Source: Craspedostauros australis
Lineage: Eukaryota > Bacillariophyta > Bacillariophyceae > Mastogloiales > Achnanthaceae
NCBI GenBank assembly: GCA_026770025.1
Contig: JAMXDE010000007.1
Location: 2,997,056-3,061,055 of the forward strand
DNA length: 64,000 bases
Direction of reading: 5' to 3'
Below, one piece after another: positions 52,485 to 64,000 of this stretch. The number at the start of each line of letters is the position of its first letter. Position 1 is the stretch's first letter. The position numbers were made by a program, and so were the translations under genes. The notes under the pieces are model-generated. The model was given only the letters and a program-made list of their open reading frames with translations, searched no databases and was not told where the DNA came from.

Positions 52485-55400
52485 TTACTCGCCCGCTGCT
52501 GATTCGCCTGCTCTGTTGCCGGGGGCTGGGTGAACTTGCCGTCTGAACCGCAGCCACTTGAACAGGGCGTCAGTGGCGACCGGTTCATGTAGCTTTAGCG
52601 CAGCCTGTTCCACCCATACCGCGACTTGTGCCGCTGGCGTCCCTTCAGTGGGGGCGCTGAGAAGTATTCGCCGGTGATCCGCTTGATTCATCTCGAGGCG
52701 AAGCTGAAGTGAGTGTGCCCTGTCCCGCAGGGCTTGGACCATTTCAGCCTCGGCCGAGTCTTGATTCTCGAAAAGTGCTTCGTTTCTCGCCGCCCAATGC
52801 TCCCACGCTATCTGCGAGATGCGCTGTACTAGCTGCCGGGACCACTTCGCCGCGGACCTGCAGGAGTTCTGCTGTTCCAGGTACTCCTGCTGCATATGTT
52901 CCCAGTGCTAGACCAGCAGCCCTTTCCACAGAGCTTGGGGCCCCACGGCTTGCTGCTGTTGAACAGCCTCGTGGAGCTGGCCACCAGGGCTGGTGATCTG
53001 TAGGTACGCCAAGCCCTCAAGCTGACTCCGGAGAATGGTCATCATGCTGGCTATCATCGCTGGCCGCGTCGGGTACTTCTGCAGCCATCTTCGAATCTCC
53101 GCTAGATGCTTCTTTGAGATCCGCCGACGGTCATGTCCAGGACATTCCCAGAAGTGTTGGACATCCTCGCTCGTACTGCAGCTGGGGCATTTATCAGAGA
53201 TCCTCATCCCCCATTGTTTCATTCGTTTGCCAAATGGAGCTTCCCCTGAAACCAGTTTGATTGTCAACGTGCGCTTGGAAAGTTCGAGAACTGTGAGAGC
53301 GCTGCCGAAAGTATGCCAGGCGACCGGTTGGCTAAGGTGGAGCACCCTGCGCGAGATCAGGACGTCAATCGCTTCTCGGCTCGCTTGGGCATCCGCCACC
53401 GCAGAATAGACCACTTTCGTCAGCTTAGCCGATGCATTGAACGTCACTCTTTCGCCATGCACTTGCCCACTGTATGCCGCCGCCTCCTGCATGGAAACTC
53501 GTGTGGATCCTGCAATTTTGTCGGCAATCACATTCATTCGTGCCCATTTATCGAGCGAACCCCATCCCACCTGGTCATCCTGGTGGCCTTTGACGTGCTG
53601 CCCTTGAATTGTAACCGGTATATCCATGCTGAGGTTCCTGACTGCTCGTAACAGATCTGCGTCGGTGGACGAGGGAGACAGCCGCCACTCAGGGTCCAGC
53701 GCTTTGAGAGCTCCGACATTGTCGCACCCCATCTCCACGCTGCCGCTCTCGACTCCATACACCTCACAACTCACCGCGAGCATTGTTAGGACCCCGTAGA
53801 TCCCGGCGAGCTCCGCCCGATGCGATTGCATAGTGCCGTCGGTGGCTGGCGCGAGATTGGCGACCAACACCTGCGTGGTATCGCTGCCGTGGCTGGCGAG
53901 TATAACCGCTCCAGACGCTCCCACTCCTTGTGCAACCGACCCGTCACTGCAGGCCACCGCTGACCCCTGTTGCATAGACTGGGACGCTGTTTCCCAGGTT
54001 CCCGTTTTCTTGTACTGCCGCACTGCCCACGCCTTCGAGTGTGGCAAAGCTAGCATTGCTGCTTCCACTGTGCTGGCGCTTTCAGGCTATGCGATGCTGC
54101 CATCGCCCGTCCCTGTGACAACGATTCGGCCCCGTTCTCGGTACCCGTCCACGATTCCCAAAGGCCGACGCATATTTCCTTGGACCCGTTCGTATAGTTT
54201 TCGTCGTCCTCTTCGCGGCACTCTGATGTAGCCTTGACGTGGCTGCTGCAAGTCGTGAAGTCTGTCGCTGTCAGGATCCCAGAAGACGAGTGGCTGCTGC
54301 GACGTAAACCCCTTCCAACGCCCGAGAGGTTGCGCCAGACGCGCTGTACCTGTTCTTGTGGGTTGAAATATTCGTCGAATGGCTTGGCTCCACAGTCGCC
54401 AACTCGTCGGCCCAAGCTCACCAACTGGTGGCCAACGGAGGCATGTGGACCGCAAAGGAGTATCCCCTGGACTCAGCGCTGACGAGAGAAGTTGTGCCCC
54501 GTCGGCAGAGACGATATCCGATAGCCAGAGCACTTTCTTGGCTATTCTGCACAGGTTGATGACTCGCTGCTGCTGCGGATCGAATGCGAAGGCTTGGACG
54601 CGCTCCATGATTGGCGCGTCGTGTTGTCGAGGGGCGTGCAGTATCCCGTTCTCCCACCGCACTGTGATGCCCACCTCGCGCGTCTCTATCCACACCGACT
54701 TCATCCACGAATCTTCAGCCAGATAACTCCACTTCGCCGGGTCGCGGCAGAATACGTCTGGGACACCAACTTGCAGCGTCAGGAGTTCGACCTGCGTGCG
54801 CATCAATTTCCCTGTCAGGGTTGGCCGTTGCCAGTGACGTGCCAGCTGCTCGAGGTGCCTTGTGACTTGTACGTAGTAGAGATGGTGCACTCCAAGCCCC
54901 ATCCCTTCGTGCAGCCCGAACACCAACTTCCTGGATACGTTTCGCTGTATCCCAGCTGCTGGCAGTGCTGCCGCTAGGACGGGACGCATGATTCTCTTGG
55001 TCGCCGCCTTTGTGAATGTCGAGCTGGCCAACGGATATTCCAGAGTTTTCCATATTGTAGACTTCATCGCAATCCACGCGTGGGTCCTCAGCATTCGCCC
55101 TCTTCGCATTTTGGCTGCCCATTTCTCAGCTTTGTTCGTGTAGTACAACTCGTTGTCTTTCTGGTTTCCATCGTGGCGCACTATGACACCCAGGGCTTTC
55201 CTTGCTTGATCCACCCGAAGCCGGAGCAGCGTGGACCGTTCCTGGCTATCCGGTTGGCGGATGCTGATGTTCCCTGGCTGCTCCTCTATAGTCTTGTATC
55301 TCCACCGGGTACCTTCCCACTTGAACGACATCAAGTACCAGTAGCTTTTCCTTGGCTCCAGTGCTCCGCCCGTAGCTCGTAGCATGCCTTCCCACGCGTC

Positions 55401-58178
55401 GACCACTTGCTGGATTTCTTCAACACATCCTTCCTTGTCACTTGCATCCGTCCTGACGGAGTGGATAAGGTCCGTGTCGTCCACGAACGAGAAGCACACC
55501 AGCTTGGTTGTTACTTGCTTGGTTGGACTGATCGATGTGAACCCGTACCCTTTCTCAGACATTGCAGCCACAATTGGCGAGCTCATTGCAACCCATCCTG
55601 CAGGCGATATGCCAAGACCTTGGAGAAGACCCTGCAGCTTAGAGCCTCGATGGGGGTATGTGCGCGTAGATTTCCCGAAACCCGTCAGCACGTGGTGCTT
55701 CATCGCTTGGATAGCGGTCGTCACGCTTCTCCCCACCGTTTTGGGCACTCCGATTCGTTGCATACTGAGCTCCAGTGGGACGTGCGCCATCCGGTCGTAG
55801 CAGCTTTTTGCGTTGTTTGAGCATATGCAGCTGGTAGCCTCTGTGATTCTGATAACGTCGTCTGTCATTCTGTTGTTGAGGCTGACTTCTGCCGCACTGC
55901 GCTGTTTCCTGCTCCCGTATTGCTCGTCCGGCAGCATTCGATGATCCTCTGCGTGCTTCATCATGATTTTGCCAATCCACTTGAGGTTCGCGTTAAAGTC
56001 GCCTTCCACGAGGCTGATGGTGCGGAATCTGGAAACTCGGAAGTTTCCTGGCTCCTTTAGAAGCGTTACGTCAGTGCATACCAGCCATCTGGACAGGTTG
56101 TAACCCGTTCGAAGCGATATCTCTCTCATGGTCGCATCAACCTTGGCAAGGTCGTCGCATTTAGCATTCGCTTTCCAGAGACCGAAATGCAGCCCTGATG
56201 GCCCAGACGTAGTCTTTTCGCGTGCCTTGGACCACAGCTGTTGATGGCTGGCCGTGGTGATACGGAGATCCTCCTCTTTCCATGGTACGGCGTCCGTCTT
56301 GCCGAGCTCGTCGAGCAACTGGTGGTCGTAGCTGCCAAGTTTGCGTTCATGCCTTCGCCGGGTGGCTGACAGACTCATCCTTCGCACATCTCTCGCAAAA
56401 GCTGCGTGTTGCAGGGGGGTCACGTAGGCTTGTCTGTATTTGGCCTCGTTAGCTTTGATGCATTGAGTGATGACCGTCTGTTCTCTGTCATACACTTCTT
56501 CTTCCCCGTCCTCGTTGTTCGCAATGACCATTGTGACTTTGCTGTTCGCATCGTAGTCCCCGATTACTTGCCGGATAGCCTTGAACGTCTCCATCACTTC
56601 TTCTCGCTTTTGGATGGATGTGAGAGCTGCTTCTGCTTTGGCGGTGGTGTTGCCTGCTCTGGCCACTTCTTCTGCCCGAGACTGTAGGAATGTTGCACAG
56701 TGCTTCTGTGCATCTTTCTTGGCGAGCTTCCATTTCTTATGTGCTCTTCGCCGCTTCTCATCCAAGTCCTCCCTGCTGAGGGTGGCGGTGCGGGTCGTTA
56801 TTCCAGCTTGCTTCTTCGCTCGGTCATACCATCTGGAGCTCACCTTTTTACCTTCCCGACGTTTCCATGCCAGGTTCCAGAACTGTTTCTCCATGGCTTT
56901 CTGCTTTATCATTGGAGAGAATGGAACCTTGCCTGTGTATATTTTCCGGGCCCCTTTTTCCGCTGTCAGCATGATCCGTGCTCTGTCTGCGTCGATGGCT
57001 TCCATTGCCTCGATCTGGTCCTGCGTGAGTGTTTTTGACGTTCCCACCTCTGTTCGCAGCTGGCCTACCCTCTGAATCACGTTCTTGCGTTTGTATTGCT
57101 TCAGGACTTCAGCTTGGTATCGTCGAACTGTCACTGGTCGGTTGAGATGGACCTGTTGCCCTTCGAATTTTTGGGTGGGCTTGCTGACTGTTCCAAACAC
57201 TGACTCTTGCGTAATCTCAATCCATGCCGTCCGATGATCCCAAGGTCCGAATTGGCTGTATCCTGACCGCACCACTTGAAGCGACTCTGGAACCCACATG
57301 CCATCAATGACTCTATTCGAGTTGGCTCGTATATTGGTTGAGAGCCCTGGAGCTGCGGGGGTGGTGGCTGAGGATGGCTTCCTCCTTCATTCGCTGGCGA
57401 GCCATCATATCTGCCATTTGGGATCGCTCCACTGGCATGTTGATGTCACCTCCGACTATCACAGTCTCTCTGGCATCCCTCCACTGTTGCATGGACGCTT
57501 CCAAATCTTGAATCAACTGTGCAATGGGTGATGTGTTGTTGCCTTGTGACTCCAGCCATGATGCTTGTTGATTGTAGACTGTAGACTGTAGACTGTCCCG
57601 GCACTTTGACCTCCCTTGTTGGGAATGTAGATGCTGACGAACCGAATCGTTGTGTCTTGTCTTCCTCTCACCGCCATGCTTGCCCATCGTCCCATCTTCT
57701 CCGGGTCGTTGTCCCTACTTTTGTATCTGCCTGTGACATTCCCTGTCATCGTGCATGCGGTTCCTCCCCATTGTCTTGGTCCTCCCATCTTCTCTCTTTC
57801 ATTGTACGACAAGGAGTGTCGTTCCATGTGCACATGTTTCTTGGATCTCGTCTTCCATGAGTTCATGCGACCGATCTTCGACCAGTTGATGCCTATTTCT
57901 GATAGGAGTGCAATGTCGATTCGTAGTCGTTTGACCCATTGCCAGAGACCATCGTTCTTCCAGTGGTTCGAGCAGGTCTGTAGGCATCCCACGTTCAGGG
58001 CAGCGATGCGTAATAAAGTGCCGCCCTTGGTGCGCGTGGAATCCCCCCAGTGCCGGTCGAGGAGGTCTGGCCCTTCCTGGCGCCTTTCCTCCGGGGTTGC
58101 ATCCGTTAGGCTTGCGGGGGTGGTCGACAATGCTTCGCCTGCCCCCAGCCTTGCCTTATTCTTGGCCCTCGCTCCCAC
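52485..58178 (-). pseudogene. LINE ORF2: endonuclease, reverse transcriptase, RNase H (broken)
   Basis: Endonuclease pieces in order: LRIAALNVGCLQ, DIALLSEIGIN, SIYIPNKG, VIVGGDINMP, NRVIDGMWVPESL and FGPWDHRTAW. The frame slips at a GTAGACT triplet repeat (57574-57594) and returns to the first frame near a C-run at ~57355. RT lies in the 1,070-codon frame from 57299 to 54087 with FSFVDDTDL near 55487-55470. Motif A reads CSNNAKSCYDRM, so codon 55814-55812 is Asn where catalytic Asp is expected. An in-frame TAG at 54087-54089 precedes RNase H (SDGS, HRAEL, GCDNVGA, ADKIA) and a CPSC...HFWEC zinc motif. Another TAG at 52908-52910 precedes the tail WEHWAARNEALF. The start of ORF2 is uncertain (the open frame begins with GTG at 58178). 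Confidence 0.85.
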
Positions 58179-58260
58179 CCTTGCTTGAGGCAGGTAGCTG
58201 GGCGCGCAGTGCCGCGATGATTGTTTCCTGGCTAGCTATGGTGCTCTTTTGTTCTTGCAC

Positions 58261-60623
58261 TCAAACACGGCTGGCCTCCAGTTCTTGAGCTTCTCTCGCC
58301 ATTCGCATTGCTTCTTCAAGCTCTGCTTCGATCGCCTCTCTTTCGTCTACTGCTGTTTGTGACTCCGGGATTGTGTATCTGGACGATGCCGCAGATTTCC
58401 CGTACTCCGTTCCAAAGGTCTTGAAGCTTTCATCTTCCAGTCTTGCCTTCTTTCGTTTTGGCGCTTCATTGTCTCTTTCCATGATGTTGTTGATGCCTTC
58501 AATGACTACGTTTCCGAACCCTTCATCCAGGAGAAAGTCCATCTCCTCTTCTGTCTCGACGTCCACGTACTCTCCATTGGTAGCCTTGATCATGTTGCTG
58601 CTCATGGCGACGATGTCCTTGGAGAACCACTTGTTGGTGGACTCGTTGATCTCGGAGGAGCATCTGATCCCGATGGTGTGGATCAGGCTGACAGCCTGCG
58701 CGTGGCGCTCTTCGAAGGCGACTTTGTGAATTGCGTCTTCCTTGCCGTCTGCCGTCTGACATGTGTGTTGTGCTGACGTCATGAATCATCGGGCACCCGT
58801 CGATGGTTTGGTTGGCGAGAAACTCTCGAAGTGTGATGGTTTGGGTCTCCGGATCTTTGACATCCAGTGCGAAGTCGCCCTTGAGCTGCTCGTACTTGAG
58901 CCGGCGGACGTAGCTTTGGTGTTTCCTTGTCATTGCCTGCACCTTCGCGGCCGTCTTTGCCCCCATCACTGATGTTCCGGGTTTTGGAACGTACCGGTAA
59001 TTGAGTCCACCTCTGTCTCCGTCCTTGGTGTTGAAGATCTTGCCGAGCAATTTGGAGGCCCTGCGGGCGTCTTTGACGTCTGCATGAAGATGTAGGGCCA
59101 TCCACGGAGCGTTGTACCAGCTGCCTCCGAGCTGAAGATGCTGCTCCTTCACGTCCTCTGACACCTTGCCCATGTATTTCACTCGGCCACCGACTTTGAG
59201 TTTCGCTCTCTTGCCTTCCAACAGTTGGTTGGTTGGTTGGTTGGTTGGTTGGTTGATGATTGACAGGGTTTGCTTCGCCTTGGTGAAGTTTCCAGAGTAC
59301 GCCATGAATCCGATCTTGGTGGTGTGTTCTGCGTCTTTCAGATCTTGGATGTACATGTACGAGTATTCACCCTCGCCGTACGCTCCTTCGAGCTCTGTGT
59401 TCCAGCTGGTGAACATTTGCATGTCCATATTTGAGGACAGGAGCACTTGGAGGTACACGTCTTCGCTCTTGGATGTTGGGTTTGCTTTCCTGACGAAGTA
59501 TCGCAGATCCTTCCATGCTGCTGGTATGTCGTCTGCTGTGACGATGCAGCCTTTGGCCTTGTTCTTCTTGTACCAGGGGCTGATGATCAAGCTTTTGTCC
59601 ATGCTTAGAGCCTCTTCGTACCATAGCCGGAATCTTTCCTGGAAATCTCGGACTGGAGTTTTCGAGCCTTTCGGGATCTTCATTCTCATCTCGAAGCGCT
59701 CGTAATAGCGTCGCCTGGGAGCGGACATCTGCTGCTTGTCTTTCTTTTGTAGCAGTGTCCATCCTTTGCTGGCTGCGTCATTGTCATCTGCTTGTCTCTC
59801 TTTTTCCTTTGGAGCTCTTGCCGCTTTGAGTTTGCCAGCTGCATTGCGAGGATCTGGTGACATGATCTTCGTTGCTGTCGTGTACGCTGTCAGGTTGGCT
59901 TGTTTCAAGGGTTTCTTTCTTTGTCATGAGTGTCTCCAGATCGTAGCTTTCGTCGTCGCTGTCCACTTTCATCTTCTCGTTGTCGGAGTCAACTTCTGGT
60001 GGCGCATGCTCTTCCATGTATTCGCAGCCCATGTAGTTTGTTGCCGCTGCCCATAGTACAGTCATCTGATTAGCTGACATTGTCTTGTTATCAAACTTGA
60101 GAGCGTCTGCAAAGCATCGGCTGGGATTGGTGAGAGACAAGTCTGCCACGAGTTGTTTGATGGAGACTCGCGCAGGATCATCAGAATTCACTTTTGTTTT
60201 CCCCAGCTTGGTTGTGCGCCCATCCATCACCGTCTGGAAAAAGGCTGTCATCTCGCTGATTGTGGGCATGTACGCTGACACCATTGACGTGTCGCTTTTC
60301 TCCCACCTCGCTTTCATGATTAGAGTCTTCTTCGTCTGGTTGTGCAAGGCTCTGTCCTCTTCTCCGCACATCTCTTCTGGCTGGAAGGCTTTGGCTTGTT
60401 GGATGATTGTGTCATGAAGCTTCTTCCAGCGCGCGGTGTTCGGGTCTTTCCATGTTGTCGCTATTTCTCCCTGTTTCTCCATCGCCTCTTCTTCGATTGC
60501 TCTCAGATTTGGCTTGGGAGGCGGCTTTGGAGCTGCTGTCTGTACAGCTGGTCCTTGTTCATCCATCATTACAACGTCGTCGGCTTTGTCATCTGCGATT
60601 CGAACATGTTTGGTTGCCTTCAT
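58261..60623 (-). pseudogene. LINE ORF1 (broken by two frameshifts)
   Basis: Likely start is the ATG at 60623; an upstream in-frame ATG at 60785 lies outside the target duplication. Three overlapping open pieces in three frames (to ~59910, to ~58780, to the TGA at 58261) would form one ~790-residue protein. The first shift is near TTTCTTTCTTTG (59910-59925). The acidic N-terminal part has a Pro-rich stretch. The C-terminal part has a segment around FALDVKDPETQTITLREFL and a helical E/R-rich tail. An NQPTNQPTNQ run is encoded by a GGTT microsatellite at 59224-59254. No CCHC knuckle is visible, so nucleic-acid binding is only assumed from its position as ORF1. Confidence 0.7.
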
Positions 60624-60751
60624 GGTCAGGTTGGTATCTTTCGAGTTACGTAGAATTCGCTGTAGTTTGAGTACTGATCTTTGTTGATGTGCTTCTTTTT
60701 TGTGTTTTTCTAGTGTTATCGTGTGTTTCGTTTTTTCGGGTTCTGGTATTG

Positions 60752-60767
60752 TGTGTGGTGACTGATG
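60752..60767 (+). repeat. Target-site duplication, right copy (LINE)
   Basis: TGTGTGGTGACTGATG, identical to 52336-52351. Confidence 0.85.
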
Positions 60768-60786
60768 GTAATAGCTGTTCACCACA

Positions 60787-61072
60787 TGTTAGGGTGTTAG
60801 GGTGTGAGTTGTGGCAAGGGTTAGGGTGCTAGGGTGTTAATGGGTGATGAATTTGTATCAAAGGTTAGTTTGGGCAATACATGCCAAAGTTAGTTGGTTG
60901 GTTGGGGTTAGGGTATGGGGTTAGGGTATAGGAATAGAAATCAGCCAATGTGTGTTGTTTGGTGAGTGATGACAAGGGTCAGGGTGTTATGAACTTGTAT
61001 CAAGGGCTAGGGTGTTAGGGTGTTGCTGTGTGACGAATTTGTATCAAGGGCTAGGGTTAGGGGTTAGGGTTT
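60787..61072 (+). repeat. Degenerate interstitial telomeric sequence
   Basis: Scattered GTTAGGGTGTTAGGG, GGTTAGGGTATGGGGTTAGG and GGGTTAGGGGTTAGGGTTTA, interrupted by GATGAATTTGTATCAAGG repeats. Same orientation as the terminal telomere. Confidence 0.85.
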
Positions 61073-61309
61073 ACAGTAACCTGTAAGCTTAATTGCAACT
61101 CCGTGTTATTTCAGAAAGTAACATTTCAACGCAATCGAAGACTAGTGTTGACAGCAGCTCATCTGTATCCATGCACTGTCATGTCAACACTGTTGAGCAT
61201 GCTGTATCCCACATTATTGTGAGATACAATGTGTCATGGTGTGCAGTGTCATAGTCACATGTGGCATACTGTGTTATCGTGTGTGTTGTGGCTGGTTGTA
61301 CCATGTGGC

Positions 61310-61375
<66 letters not shown>

Positions 61376-62160
61376 CACGTGGATGTGTGAGTATCACAGT
61401 TGATGGTGTTGACTTCCCCCTCCTCCCCCACAAGTCAGCCATTTCATGGGACTTGTGCCATCCTCCAGTAGTTGGAATGTGTTAACAATAGTTCATTTGA
61501 TGTTGACAGATAGTTCATTTGCCATTGACAATGTTCATCCGCCATTGACGATGTTCATCTTACATTAACGTGGTTGCACGTGTTATCACATGTTGTTTGG
61601 GTGGTACTCATGCATCACTATCTCCATCACCAAGTTGATTCAGAGTGTGGTTCTTGTTGTCACATGTGCGTATGGTCATGGTGAACACGTGTGTGTGCTT
61701 GCATGTACATGACACTGTGCATTGCAAGTACTGGTTGATGTTGAGTACTTGGATCATCAATATCTCAGGTTGTCGAGGTCCGTTGACGATGGTAGAAGTA
61801 TTGATGTGTACATATGGACACGCTGCATGTCTGTGTACACATAGATGTACGTGAACATGTGTTCATCGTGGTGTAGCGTGCTGTACATGTTTAACACGGT
61901 GTATCGCGTAGCTCGTAGTATCTCGTGTTGTTTGGGAGTTGCGGATGATGAACATTCGTCCGCACTTTCGGGGAGTTGCGGATCATCGACATTTTCCATA
62001 CAAAAACGTCCGTCCTTCGACCGTGTGTATTGTGTGCCCATACAAACGTCTGTACGTCGTCCGTCAATCGACCCAAACTTCGGTCTGGCCGTCGTACGTC
62101 ACCGTGTTAAATCCTCGTACATTAGGGTTTGATTAGTCGCACCTGTGGACCCTCTAGCGA
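61073..62160 (+). repeat. Subtelomeric repeat unit B
   Basis: Has a (GT)n tract (61312-61373), one minisatellite copy (61408-61480) and the GTTCATTTGCCATTGA region. It ends with the conserved block CACCGTGTTAAATCCTCGTA then ATTAGGGTTTGATT, and next GGGTTAGGGTTTAAC. Its first ~240 bp differ from units A and C. Confidence 0.8.
61312..61373 (+). repeat. (GT)n microsatellite, unit B
   Basis: About 31 TG units before GAGCACGTGG. Confidence 0.95.
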
Positions 62161-62390
62161 GGGTTAGGGTTTAACAAAACTGGAAGTTTGTCATACTTTC
62201 AGTAAATCTAGATTCCACCGCCGTAGACTGATCTGTGTGGAAACCGTGTTGAAGCATGATTATTGCACTCCTGTGCAGATCGTTTGGTGGTGGGGACGCT
62301 GTTTCGTGTTATATCGTTGGTTCATGGTGTGTTGACTCTTGCATCACGGTCTCACGTGTTGTTGCGTGTTGTGGCTGGTTGTACCGTGTG

Positions 62391-62480
<90 letters not shown>

Positions 62481-63663
62481 CACGTGGATGTGTGAGTATC
62501 ACAGTTGATGGTGTTGACTTCCCCCTCCTCCCCACAAGTCCGCCATTTCATGGGACTTGTGCCATCCTCCAGTAGTTGGAATGGTGTTGACTTCCCCCTC
62601 CTCCCCCACAAGTCAGCCATTTCAAGGGACTTGTGCCATCCTCCTGTAGTTGGAATGTGTTAACAATAGTTCATTTGATGTTGACAGATAGTTCATTGTG
62701 TGTTGACTGTTGCATCACGGTGTCACGTGTTGTTGTGTGTTGTGGCTGGTTGTACCATGTGGCAGTGTGTGTGTGTGTGTGAGCACGTGGATGTGTGAGT
62801 ATCACAGTTGATGGTGTTGACTTCCCCCTCCTCCCCCACAAGTCAGCCATTTCATGGGACTTGTGCCATCCTCCAGTAGTTGGAATGGTGTTGACTTCCC
62901 CCTCCTCCCCCACAAGTCAGCCATTTCATGGGACTTGTGCCATCCTCCTGTAGTTGGAATGTGTTAACAATAGTTCATTTGATGTTGACAGATAGTTCAT
63001 TTGCCATTGACAATGTTCATCTGCCATTGACGATGTTCATCTGCCATTGACGATGTTCATCTCACTTTAACGTGGTTGCACGTGTTATCACATGGTGTTT
63101 GTGTTGTACTCATGCATCACTATCTCCATCACCAAGTCGATTCAGAGCGTGGTTCTTGTTGTCACATGTGCGTACGGGCATGGTGAACATGTGTGTATGC
63201 TTACATGTACATGACACTGTGTATTGCAAGTACTGGTCGATGTTGAGTACTTTGATCATCAATATCTCACGCTATAGAGGTCCGTTCGAGATGGTAGAGG
63301 TGTTGATGTGTAGGTGTGGACGTGGTGCGTGTGTGTGTACACACAGATGGCCGTGAACATGTGTACATCATAGTGTAGCGTGCTGTACATGTTCAACACG
63401 GTGTAGCGCGTGGCTCGTAGTATCTCGTGTTGTTTGGGAGTTGCTGATGATGAACATTCGTCCGCACTTTTGGGGAGTTGCGGAACATCGACATTTTCCA
63501 TACAAAAACGTCCGTACGTCGACCGTATGTATTACGTGCCCATACAAACGTCTGTACGTCGTCCGTCAATCGACCCAAACTTCGGTCTGGCCGTCGTACG
63601 TCACCGTGTTAAATCCTCGTATATTAGGGTTTGATTGGTTGCACCTGCGGACTCTCTAGCGAT
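62161..63663 (+). repeat. Subtelomeric repeat unit C, next to the telomere
   Basis: Begins GGGTTAGGGTTTAACAAAAC like unit A, holds (GT)n and four minisatellite copies (about 62512, 62585, 62814, 62888), and ends in the conserved ATTAGGGTTTGATTGG block followed by the terminal array. No gene. Confidence 0.85.
62394..62478 (+). repeat. (GT)n microsatellite, unit C
   Basis: About 42 GT units before GAGCACGTGG. Confidence 0.95.
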
Positions 63664-63689
63664 GGTTAGGGTTAGGGTTAGGGTTAGGG

Positions 63690-63730
<41 letters not shown>

Positions 63731-64000
63731 GGTTAGGGTTAGGGTTAGGGTTAGGGTTAGGGTTAGGGTTAGGGTTAGGGTTAGGGTTAGGGTTAGGGTT
63801 AGGGTTAGGGTTAGGGTTAGGGTTAGGGTTAGGGTTAGGGTTAGGGTTAGGGTTAGGGTTAGGGTTAGGGTTAGGGTTAGGGTTAGGGTTAGGGTTAGGG
63901 TTAGGGTTAGGGTTAGGGTTAGGGTTAGGGTTAGGGTTAGGGTTAGGGTTAGGGTTAGGGTTAGGGTTAGGGGGTTAGGGGTTAGGGTTAGGGTTTAGGG
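63664..64000 (+). repeat. Telomere, (TTAGGG)n
   Basis: About 56 nearly perfect TTAGGG repeats reach the window end, with a few TTTAGGG or GGGG variants (63704-63712 and 63970-64000). The G-rich strand runs 5'-3' toward the end, so this is the right-hand terminus of the chromosome. Confidence 0.98.

Larger units (their letters stand above)
52352..60751 (-). mobile_element. Full-length LINE with endonuclease, RT and RNase H, mutated
   Basis: An 8.4-kb minus-strand element between exact 16-bp duplications (TGTGTGGTGACTGATG). Order on the minus strand: ~128-bp 5' UTR, ORF1, ORF2 (apurinic-type endonuclease, RT, RNase H, zinc motif, Trp-rich tail), a short 3' UTR ending TTATTTATT. There is no long poly-A. 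A 16-bp duplication and full length mark a genuine target-primed insertion. The 5' end faces the telomere. Confidence 0.9.

Noticed and set aside
47449-54089. Several premature stops (47449, 49511, 54087, 52908) are all TAG, hinting at a reassigned codon
   Set aside because: They occur only in elements that also carry frameshifts or truncation. The intact Gag-Pol frames give no support, and four cases can be chance.

Overview
The window is the right-hand end of a eukaryotic chromosome. The last ~340 bp (63664-64000) is an almost pure TTAGGG array whose G-rich strand runs toward the end of the sequence. I find no convincing host gene anywhere in the 64 kb. Nearly every long reading frame belongs to a transposable element. 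The mix is dense Ty1/Copia LTR elements of at least three lineages, a LINE with endonuclease, RT and RNase H, a mariner-like relic and a TRIM. Together with TTAGGG telomeres this fits a unicellular stramenopile, most likely a diatom. That assignment is inference from element style, not from a host marker gene.

Layout. 1-2522 is the 3' part of a Copia pol, cut by the window edge. 4995-12852 and 21003-28855 are two complete copies of one Copia family (family A: ~790-bp LTRs, one ~2,055-codon Gag-Pol). Each keeps an open frame but has one changed catalytic residue. Between them lie a 35-G homopolymer, a perfect TRIM (13394-14055, identical 206-bp LTRs, CAAAA target duplication) whose LTRs carry a tRNA-like Pol III promoter, and weak transposon relics. 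28856-35213 is a minus-strand LTR element with a ~1,900-codon chimeric frame that lacks protease, integrase and RT. It sits in the 5' LTR of a second Copia lineage (35214-41503, intact 1,796-codon Gag-Pol). 41545-44088 is a possible terminal-inverted-repeat element with symmetric satellite blocks. 45135-49722 is a third family A copy, decayed and cut off exactly where telomere repeats begin.

From 49723 to the end is subtelomere. Repeat units rich in (GT)n and a ~74-bp minisatellite are separated by short interstitial telomere tracts. An 8.4-kb minus-strand LINE (52352-60751, 16-bp target duplication) interrupts them.

How the parts relate. The TRIM, the minus-strand element and the 35.2-41.5 kb Copia share a primer-binding site (GATTAACAGTCGCA or one mismatch) that would pair with the anticodon arm of a tRNA-Asn half molecule. 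The TRIM could therefore be mobilised by proteins of that Copia lineage. The family A copies lack matching target duplications, which suggests exchange between dispersed copies. The abrupt join of family A sequence to telomere repeats at 49722 suggests an old chromosome break healed by telomere addition and extended by subtelomere recombination.
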